DNA of 9,396 bases from Ktedonobacter sp. (GTDB lineage Bacteria; Chloroflexota; Ktedonobacteria; Ktedonobacterales; Ktedonobacteraceae): contig DMFQ01000292.1 in NCBI GenBank assembly GCA_003450555.1, positions 5,737-15,132 of the forward strand, written 5' to 3'. The translations under genes and the position numbers were made by a program. Below are positions 1-5,100 of the stretch, piece after piece. The first letter of the stretch is position 1. Each line of letters begins with the position of its first letter. The notes under the pieces were generated by a model, which worked only from the letters and a program-made list of their open reading frames with translations, was not told where the DNA came from and made no database searches.

Positions 1-136
1 TACATTTTAGCTTGCGTTGTCATAGGAAATGTATGGGCAGGGCTTGCCCAATAAGCGCGAATGGAATGGCGTAGGGAGCCAATTTAGCGCGTCTCACGGG
101 GTGGAGTGGGGCAGGAGAACCACATAATCTTCCTAC
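1..136. other. Left-end non-coding region with small inverted repeats
   Basis: No convincing gene is seen before the exonuclease start. Two short inverted repeats lie at the edge: TACATTT (1-7) with AAATGTA (27-33), and TGGGCA (34-39) with TGCCCA (45-50) around a 5-nt loop. Neither is followed by a T tract, so they are not called terminators. The motif GTAGGGAGC at 71-79 resembles the outer end of the palindromic repeat at 2213-2285, which hints at a decayed copy. The upstream neighbour is outside the window. Confidence 0.4.
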
Positions 137-165
137 TGTACGTTTTTGTCAAAATCTGCTATAGT
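137..165 (+). promoter_or_regulatory. Putative extended -10 promoter for the exonuclease gene
   Basis: TATAGT at 160-165 matches the sigma70 -10 consensus at five of six bases and is preceded by TGC, giving an extended -10 (TGn) element. The -35 position at 137-142 (TGTACG, 17-bp spacer) is poor, which is tolerated by extended -10 promoters. The predicted start point near 172 leaves a leader of about 50 nt before the TTG start at 222. Confidence 0.45.
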
Positions 166-221
166 AGCAGTACAGTTTATTACAGGCAGAACAATCTTGC
201 TAGAGGTAGAGGGCGGCGTTA

Positions 222-1439
222 TTGAACGACAAAATATCACACATAGATTCAGAACAATTGGATAACGTGCAGCCTGAGTTGCCCGAAACGGTCGTGCAGC
301 CCGGCTATCTTGGTATCAATGTGCCGCCAGATCAACTGCCTGAGAAATCGGCACGCACCTGGGTTGATCGTCCTGAAGAATTGCTACAAGCCGTTAATGT
401 ACTCAAACAGGCACAGGTCGTTGCTGTTGACGCGGAATTTACGCAGATACGCACGCATATTCAAGGGGATAGCCAGTCTCCCTCACATCGCCTGTCACTG
501 TTGCAGTTGGCTATCGAGCGCCACTGCTATGTTGTAGATACCCTGCGCTTGCATGATCTTACGCCATTGAATGAGGTGGTTGCGAACCACGCTATCACCG
601 TACTGCTCCATGGGGCAGGGTCGGATCTGCGTATTATGGCCGAGCGCGGTCTTACTGTCGCCCACTACTGTGACCTGGAGGCTGCCAGTCGTTCGATCTT
701 TGGACAGCAGGAATCCTCTCTCGCGGCAATGTTGCGGCGCGCATTCAATATTCGCCTCGATAAAAGCTTGCAGCGCACGGATTGGAACCGTCGCCCGCTT
801 CCTCCTGCTATGGTTGCTTATGCAGCTCGTGATGCAGAGATGACCCTGGCCCTCTACTCCTGGCTGAACCAGCATTATGGCTGGGCATTGAAGATGCACG
901 AGCACACGAACCAGCTAGAGCCAGTCGCCGCGTGGATTGAGCCTTTTCTGAATGGAACCTCGAGCGTTTCAGTTGAGACTGCTGTGGCGGAGGCAAAGGC
1001 GCGAGGTATCATTCAAGATGATGCGCAAATTGCCAGTGATTGTCGCACCGCGCTGCTAGAACTGAAACAACTCATGCACCGCAGCCGCCTGCTGCGCCTC
1101 ATTGCTGATCTCACACTGGTACAGCTTGTGCCGGATATTGAACCGCTCTTGCAAGCTCCTTCATCAGATGAACGCGCTGCCAGCGCCAGAGCTTTGGGAC
1201 GCATGGGGGTGCGAGAAGCGCAGCCGTTGCTTCAGCCCTTGCTGCAAGACCCCGTACATGATGTGCGGAAATCGGCACAGACGGCGCTGCGTAATCTCGG
1301 TCGCAAAGAAACTCGTGCTCCTGGCCCTCCTTCCAGGCTTATCGATGGCGCGCGCAGCTGGACAATCGGTGAGGTAGGCAATCTCGACGATGACAACGAT
1401 TGGAAAGCGCGTTTACGCACGATGATGGGCGACGCGTGA
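222..1439 (+). CDS. RNase D-like 3'-5' exonuclease with C-terminal HEAT repeats
   Basis: This is a DEDDy-superfamily 3'-5' exonuclease related to RNase D, expected to trim RNA 3' ends in the cytoplasm with two metal ions. The three exonuclease motifs are present: DAEF (D70, E72), HGAGSDL (D135) and YAARD (Y200, D204), so all catalytic residues are intact in a domain of roughly residues 45-220. The C-terminal part has no recognisable HRDC domain, which normally follows in RNase D. Instead residues about 300-360 form HEAT-type helical repeats (SSDERAASARALGRMG, then DPVHDVRKSAQTALRNLG). The start is TTG at 222, supported by a purine-rich GAGG/AGAGGG ribosome-binding stretch at 203-213; no better ATG lies upstream. 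The tail after residue 360 is polar and probably flexible. Substrate is unknown: tRNA or structured RNA processing is a family-based guess, and a DNA substrate is not excluded. Confidence 0.85.
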   Translation: MNDKISHIDSEQLDNVQPELPETVVQPGYLGINVPPDQLPEKSARTWVDRPEELLQAVNVLKQAQVVAVDAEFTQIRTHIQGDSQSPSHRLSLLQLAIERHCYVVDTLRLHDLTPLNEVVANHAITVLLHGAGSDLRIMAERGLTVAHYCDLEAASRSIFGQQESSLAAMLRRAFNIRLDKSLQRTDWNRRPLPPAMVAYAARDAEMTLALYSWLNQHYGWALKMHEHTNQLEPVAAWIEPFLNGTSSVSVETAVAEAKARGIIQDDAQIASDCRTALLELKQLMHRSRLLRLIADLTLVQLVPDIEPLLQAPSSDERAASARALGRMGVREAQPLLQPLLQDPVHDVRKSAQTALRNLGRKETRAPGPPSRLIDGARSWTIGEVGNLDDDNDWKARLRTMMGDA

Positions 1440-1446
1440 TCCGTGA

Positions 1447-2142
1447 TCAATGGACAAATCTGCGCGGCAGGCGAGTGCCGATCCAGACCAGGAATAGAAG
1501 CCCCAGCAGCATACTATAGCGTTTTACGCGGTTAACCCATAGTTCTTCCAAAAAGGGATCACCGTCGCCTAAGCCAGACTGGTGAACCAGTGTGTGCAGG
1601 AACGTGGGTTGGGCGTCAGAGGATACCTCCTCGAACTGTTCTGCTGGCTGCTCGTCCACTATGTGCATGTGAGCGTACTCGTACACCTCTGTTGGTGAAG
1701 AACGAATGGGGCGCAGCATAGCGGCCAACGCGGTAAAAAATTGCTGGATGATGAGTTTCGTAAGGCCCTTTACCAGCGCAGAGGGCAGCGGAGAGCCGGT
1801 CTTGCCGAGATTGAGGATGCTTTTATAGGAGATAACGGTATTTTCACCTTGACCACTCAGATGTACGATACCCTCGCCACTGAGGCTGGTCTGTTCGCTT
1901 GCACCCTCGAAACGCACGGCATAATAGGCAGGAAACTGCTCTTCAATGACCGTGATTTTCCCGTGAATTGTTCCCAGCAGTGGTCTCTGGTTGATGTGTA
2001 GAGCGATGCTTAGCTGTTTCTCATCAAGCCAATCCAGTCGCTCCAAACCCGGTATGGCGCGGCGTAATACCTGTTCATTCATCAAGTAGTGCCACACATC
2101 CTCCGGCGCTGCCTGGAGGGTATAGGTTCCTTCGATAATCAT
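1447..2142 (-). CDS. CoxG/SRPBCC-family protein with C-terminal hydrophobic tail
   Basis: The 231-aa protein matches the CoxG (carbon monoxide dehydrogenase subunit G) branch of the SRPBCC/START-like fold. Visible hallmarks are the opening GTYTLQAAPEDVW, then IPGLERLDWL, a central LLGTIHGKITV strand pair and the terminal helix LVKGLTKLIIQQFF, covering residues 1 to about 148. A polar linker leads to a hydrophobic stretch at 209-223 followed by RLPRR, which looks like a short tail anchor. The family binds small hydrophobic ligands; CoxG proteins assist CO dehydrogenase at the membrane, but no cox genes are visible here, so the partner is unknown. The frame stays open to 2322, yet the ATG at 2142 is chosen because AAAGGA sits 7 nt upstream, similarity begins exactly there, and a perfect -10 box lies at 2179-2184. 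It is convergent with the exonuclease, with a 7-bp gap. Confidence 0.85.
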   Translation of the reverse strand: MIIEGTYTLQAAPEDVWHYLMNEQVLRRAIPGLERLDWLDEKQLSIALHINQRPLLGTIHGKITVIEEQFPAYYAVRFEGASEQTSLSGEGIVHLSGQGENTVISYKSILNLGKTGSPLPSALVKGLTKLIIQQFFTALAAMLRPIRSSPTEVYEYAHMHIVDEQPAEQFEEVSSDAQPTFLHTLVHQSGLGDGDPFLEELWVNRVKRYSMLLGLLFLVWIGTRLPRRFVH

Positions 2143-2178
2143 ATGTATGTCCTTTAAGTGCATAGAATAATTGCTCTC

Positions 2179-2208
2179 ATTATATGGGGAGGAGACCGAA
2201 AGGCGCAA
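2179..2208 (-). promoter_or_regulatory. Sigma70-type promoter for the CoxG-like gene
   Basis: On the minus strand, a perfect TATAAT occupies 2184-2179 and TTGCGC occupies 2208-2203, separated by 18 bp. The expected start point near 2172 gives a leader of about 30 nt that contains the AAAGGA ribosome-binding site and supports the ATG at 2142. The -35 box ends only 4 bp from the palindromic repeat that begins at 2213. Confidence 0.6.
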
Positions 2209-2212
2209 CTCT

Positions 2213-2285
2213 GTAGGGGAGCAATGCATTGCTCCCGCCTGGGAAGACGATTCCCGTTCGTGGGCGCAATGCATTGCTCCCCTAC
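2213..2285. repeat. 73-bp nested palindromic element with perfect 20-bp terminal inverted repeats
   Basis: The outer arms 2213-2232 (GTAGGGGAGCAATGCATTGC) and 2266-2285 are perfect reverse complements. Each arm is also self-complementary: 2217-2236 is a perfect 20-bp palindrome (GGGAGCAATGCATTGCTCCC), and 2262-2281 is the same with one change (C for A at the fourth base). The centre carries a third hairpin, GGGAA (2241-2245) with TTCCC (2251-2255). The unit can therefore fold either as one long hairpin or as three small ones. It encodes nothing, lacks an obvious target-site duplication and lies between two divergent promoters. It resembles a MITE- or REP-like genomic repeat; only one copy is seen here, so its copy number is unproven. 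Confidence 0.8.
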
Positions 2286-2326
2286 GATCAGCTTTAAAGA
2301 ATGGAGATCCCAGAAATTCCAAAAAC

Positions 2327-2355
2327 TTGCGTTCGACTAAGGCAAGGTGTATACT
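2327..2355 (+). promoter_or_regulatory. Sigma70-type promoter for rplI
   Basis: TTGCGT (2327-2332) and TATACT (2350-2355, five of six consensus bases) are separated by exactly 17 bp. The predicted start point near 2362 gives a leader of about 63 nt. The -35 hexamer shares TTGCG with the promoter proposed for the divergent CoxG-like gene. Confidence 0.65.
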
Positions 2356-2377
2356 ACATTCCGAAATATAGCGTGAG

Positions 2378-2413
2378 GAGGAAGACGGTATTTTTCCGTT
2401 CCCTCATATGAGG
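2378..2413 (+). promoter_or_regulatory. rplI leader with two mutually exclusive hairpins at the ribosome-binding site
   Basis: One stem pairs GAGGAAGACGG (2378-2388) with CCGTTCCCTC (2396-2405) around a TATTTTT loop, with one mismatch and one bulge. A second, CCTCATATGAGG (2402-2413), is a perfect 12-bp palindrome whose 3' half contains the start of the Shine-Dalgarno sequence AGGAG (2411-2415), 9 nt before the ATG. Both stems need CCTC 2402-2405, so they cannot form together. This could modulate bL9 translation, but regulation is inferred only. Confidence 0.35.
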
Positions 2414-2424
2414 AGCTTCGTTTA

Positions 2425-2892
2425 ATGAAAGTAATTCTTTTACAAGATGTAGATGGTTTGGGGAAGGCTGGAGATTTGAAGGAAGTGGCGAACGGTTATG
2501 CCCGGAACTTCCTGCTGCCACGACAACTTGCCGCTGGCGCAACCCCATCCCTGATAGCAAATCGTCAGCAACGTGTAGCCGCGGAACAGCGCAAGCTGGA
2601 GAAACAGGCTGATCTGAATCGCCAGCAGTCAGAGCGCCTGAGTCAGGTAACGCTCACATTTAAAGCGCGTGTTGGTAGAGAGGGCCGCCTCTATGGCTCA
2701 ATTACCAGCCAGGATATCGCTGCTGGCCTGCGTGACACCGAGGGCATTGTGATTGATCGCCGCATGATCGATCTGCCAGATCCTATTCGCAGCGTGGGTA
2801 CTTTTATTGTGCCTGTCAAAGTTGCGCAAAAACTCCAACCCAAAATCACCGTTAATGTCGTTGACGAATCGGGAAGCATGACCGTCGCGTAG
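2425..2892 (+). CDS. rplI: 50S ribosomal protein bL9
   Basis: The 155-aa product is bL9, which binds 23S rRNA near the L1 stalk base and helps reading-frame maintenance. The N-terminal RNA-binding domain carries the family signature ([21 protein letters not shown], then [10 protein letters not shown]), a long charged connecting helix spans residues about 45-75 ([20 protein letters not shown]), and the C-terminal domain begins near residue 78 with [15 protein letters not shown]. Length is close to the usual 147-150 residues. The ATG is preceded by AGGAG with 9-nt spacing. In many bacteria this gene closes an rpsF-ssb-rpsR operon; here it has its own promoter and terminator, and both upstream and downstream neighbours are unrelated. 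Nothing is missing from the protein. Confidence 0.97.
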   Translation: MKVILLQDVDGLGKAGDLKEVANGYARNFLLPRQLAAGATPSLIANRQQRVAAEQRKLEKQADLNRQQSERLSQVTLTFKARVGREGRLYGSITSQDIAAGLRDTEGIVIDRRMIDLPDPIRSVGTFIVPVKVAQKLQPKITVNVVDESGSMTVA

Positions 2893-2914
2893 GCGTATGG
2901 ACATGCTTCTAAGC

Positions 2915-2968
2915 AAAACGAGAGGGTCTATCGTGGCTCCGTTGCACGATGCGCCCTCTCGTTTTTTT
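2915..2968 (+). terminator. Rho-independent terminator of rplI
   Basis: AAAACGAGAGGG (2915-2926) pairs perfectly with CCCTCTCGTTTT (2954-2965), followed by a run of seven T (2962-2968). The loop contains a second stem, ATCGTG (2930-2935) with CACGAT (2945-2950), so the structure is a coaxial two-part hairpin. It begins 22 nt after the stop codon of rplI. Confidence 0.92.
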
Positions 2969-3293
2969 ATTTGATTTGAATGTCGATGAGTTGAGAAATA
3001 TCCTCATTTCTCTGAAAATCTCAACCACAACGCAACCAGCCTGCTATTCCATAAAAATAACCTCTGCTCTATCCTCTAAAGGGGGCCTTTTGCCTTTGCA
3101 TTTGTGGTTAAAACACGAGTTGAGGCTAAAGCGCGAAGTGCCAGATGGGGGTTTGGCACTCAATACCCTCAAAATTTATGCATGATAGGAGATGAATTTC
3201 ACCACGCAACGAGGCGTCTAAACCCCTTACGGTGAATGATCACTGTACTGCCAATCGTCTTTGAGAATCAATTTTCTAGGAGATTTGAAACGA
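2969..3293. other. Gene-free stretch upstream of the secreted protein gene
   Basis: No credible gene is seen: the 78-codon frame over 2949-3185 starts inside the rplI terminator, lacks a ribosome-binding site and resembles nothing I recognise. The stretch holds a perfect 7-bp hairpin, AGTGCCA (3137-3143) with TGGCACT (3154-3160), and the inverted pair TTCACC (3198-3203) with GGTGAA (3231-3236). No clear sigma70 promoter for the secreted protein could be identified, so the gene may rely on another sigma factor or an activator. Most of this length is probably leader and regulatory DNA. Confidence 0.5.
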
Positions 3294-4997
3294 ATGCGAA
3301 AAAATTATCCGGTTTACATCGTTGTACTTCTTGCGCTCCTTGTTGGTGCATTTAGTGCAAGTTTTGCCTTTGCTAAGGGACAGAGTCAGGCAAACTTGTC
3401 TCCCTCAGCCAAGTCTGCCACCTCGCATGTAGTTGCCATGCATACGGTGAATATGCAGAAGGTTCCTGCAGCGTCAAGCAAGTCATTGAGCCAGAAGTCG
3501 ACGCTGTTACCCTTTCTGACAGGCGTTAGCCCTACAGTATATGCTCAGCGTAAAGCTGCCGCTACTCATAACAAAAATGCTCCGGTAGGTACCAACCCAA
3601 GCGCTAGTAGCTTTACTCCAACCACAACTGCCAAGTTCCAGGGTATGGCTGATTCAGCATCTATTTGTCCCTATTTTGGTGGTTGCCAGCCGCCAGACCA
3701 GGCGCTCGCCGCCTCTCCGAACTGGGTGTTCCAGGGAGTGAACACCTCGTTTGCAGTTTATAACACGACTGGCGGGCTTCAGTCCGGCTGGCCAAAGAAT
3801 GCGCAAAACTTCTTTGGCGTGCCAAATCCTGGTAGCTGTGATTCCCATGGTCCGTTTTTGAGTGATCCACGTGCATTCTATGATCCTAAGGATGGGCGTT
3901 TCTGGGCTGCTGAGCTCCAGGTCGAGGGTGCATTCGGCCTCAATTCATGTCCAGAAAAGACGCTTTACTGGATCGCGGTCAGCCAGACAAACAATCCGAA
4001 TGGGACCTGGAATGTCTATGCTTTCAACATGGCGATAAACGTTTCTGGTTCTTGCGCCACCTGCGCCGCTGATTACACGCAGTTCGGCTTTGATCAGAAA
4101 GCGATCTACTTCACAGGCAACATGTTTAACAAGGCTGGGAACGCGTACGATTACGCCGAAACTTTCGCAGCGCTTAAGTCTACGATGGAAGCTGGATCTG
4201 CCGTTACAGCCTTTGGCTTTTTCAAGTTTCAGGCAAATGGCGTACTGTTAGATACCGTTCAACCGGTTGAGAACGAGACAAGCACCACTCCAGGCGTAGG
4301 CCTGTTGATCAACTCGTTCAATATAAATGGGGATGGCACCCATAATTGCTCCTCGTCGGCCTGCTCAGGTCTCGTCGTGTGGGCTATCGCAAATCCCGGC
4401 AAGTCAACTACCACTGCCACGGGCGCTTTCGCCGCGTCGCGCAGCTATATAAGTCCTCCTCAAGCTGACCAACCAGGAAGTCCCGCAAGTATTGAGACGC
4501 TAGATACCCGCATCAGTGGGACGCCCGTCTTCCAGAAAGGGTTGATCTCTTTTGCGCTTGAAACAGGGCTTAACAACGGCACCCATGTTGTTCCTGCTAT
4601 CTTTTGGGGACAAGTCAAGCCGACAATCAGTGGCGGGAGCATCACAGCAGCGACAGTTACTCAGAGCAACTATCTCTTCTTCACCGGCGATGAGGCGGCC
4701 TCCTTTGGTGCTGTAATGGCAACAAAGAGCGGTAATTTGCTCATAGTGTTCGATACGATGAGTAGCACGCTCAACCCTAGCATCATGTATGCCACGCGCC
4801 TTACAACTGATCCTGCCGGAACCTTCGAGGCCCCCAAATTCCTTAAGAAGGGGTTAGCGTCGACAGCGGATTCTCGCTGGGGCGACTACGAGGCAACCTC
4901 GTATGATGGTACTCTTACCAACAACACCTGGTTCGCTGCACAGTACTCAGCTGCTAACCACGATTGGTCCACGTTTATCGGGAAAGTTCACTTCTAG
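3294..4997 (+). CDS. Secreted protein, PPD...WGDY family, probably beta-propeller-like
   Basis: A 567-aa exported protein. Residues 1-27 form a classical Sec signal peptide: MRKNYP, a hydrophobic core VYIVVLLALLVGAF, and a probable cleavage after ASFAFA. A Thr/Ser/Ala-rich linker follows to about residue 115. The mature core has the motif PPDQALAASPNWVFQGVNTSFAVYN (133-157), DPRAFYDPKDGRFW (191-204) and a terminal SRWGDYEATSYDGTLTNNTWFAAQY block (527-551). These recur in exported bacterial proteins with repeated beta-sheet, sialidase-like folds. Eight cysteines (125, 131, 182, 219, 254, 257, 352, 357) allow four disulfides. No catalytic residues or anchor are recognisable, so function is unknown; a carbohydrate or surface role is only a guess. 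ATG 3294 is preferred over an in-frame TTG at 3261 because TAGGAG lies 11 nt upstream and the signal peptide starts cleanly there. Confidence 0.75.
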   Translation: MRKNYPVYIVVLLALLVGAFSASFAFAKGQSQANLSPSAKSATSHVVAMHTVNMQKVPAASSKSLSQKSTLLPFLTGVSPTVYAQRKAAATHNKNAPVGTNPSASSFTPTTTAKFQGMADSASICPYFGGCQPPDQALAASPNWVFQGVNTSFAVYNTTGGLQSGWPKNAQNFFGVPNPGSCDSHGPFLSDPRAFYDPKDGRFWAAELQVEGAFGLNSCPEKTLYWIAVSQTNNPNGTWNVYAFNMAINVSGSCATCAADYTQFGFDQKAIYFTGNMFNKAGNAYDYAETFAALKSTMEAGSAVTAFGFFKFQANGVLLDTVQPVENETSTTPGVGLLINSFNINGDGTHNCSSSACSGLVVWAIANPGKSTTTATGAFAASRSYISPPQADQPGSPASIETLDTRISGTPVFQKGLISFALETGLNNGTHVVPAIFWGQVKPTISGGSITAATVTQSNYLFFTGDEAASFGAVMATKSGNLLIVFDTMSSTLNPSIMYATRLTTDPAGTFEAPKFLKKGLASTADSRWGDYEATSYDGTLTNNTWFAAQYSAANHDWSTFIGKVHF

Positions 4998-5029
4998 AAG
5001 TACGTTCCAGGGCCAAGATGTATACCGAT

Positions 5030-5052
5030 AGGGTGATGCCCGGCGTCACTCT
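5030..5052 (+). terminator. First of two tandem hairpins after the secreted protein gene
   Basis: AGGGTGATGC (5030-5039) pairs with GCGTCACTCT (5043-5052) over a three-base loop, with ten pairs including two G-U wobbles. It lies 33 nt after the stop codon. It has no T tract, so it may protect the transcript 3' end or assist the stronger hairpin just downstream rather than terminate alone. Confidence 0.4.
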
Positions 5053-5055
5053 ACA

Positions 5056-5100
5056 AAAGAGGCAGGGGATGCCTGTTTAACAATTATCCCCTGCCTCTTT
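5056..5100. terminator. Shared bidirectional terminator hairpin
   Basis: AAAGAGGCAGGGGAT (5056-5070) and ATCCCCTGCCTCTTT (5086-5100) are perfect 15-bp complements around a 15-nt loop. On the plus strand it is followed by CTCTTTT, and on the minus strand the arm runs into TTTTG, so it can serve both convergent genes. The right arm is also coding: on the minus strand it specifies the last residues RGRG and the stop of the NAD(P)HX enzyme. Confidence 0.8.

Noticed and set aside
495..905. Minus-strand 136-codon frame inside the exonuclease gene
   Set aside because: It is antisense to the exonuclease catalytic motifs and shows no ribosome-binding site or known domain.
2213..2285. CRISPR array
   Set aside because: Only two arm copies in inverted orientation exist; there is no series of direct repeats with spacers.
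2143..2322. N-terminal 60-codon extension of the CoxG-like protein
   Set aside because: It reads through the palindromic element (giving two GAMHC peptides), lies upstream of a perfect -10 box, and homology starts at the ATG at 2142 with its own ribosome-binding site.
3137..3160. CIRCE-type heat-shock operator
   Set aside because: The half-sites are in the opposite order to TTAGCACTC...GAGTGCTAA and only partly similar, and the downstream gene is not a chaperone.
2949..3185. 78-codon open frame after rplI
   Set aside because: It begins inside the rplI terminator, has no ribosome-binding site and no recognisable features.
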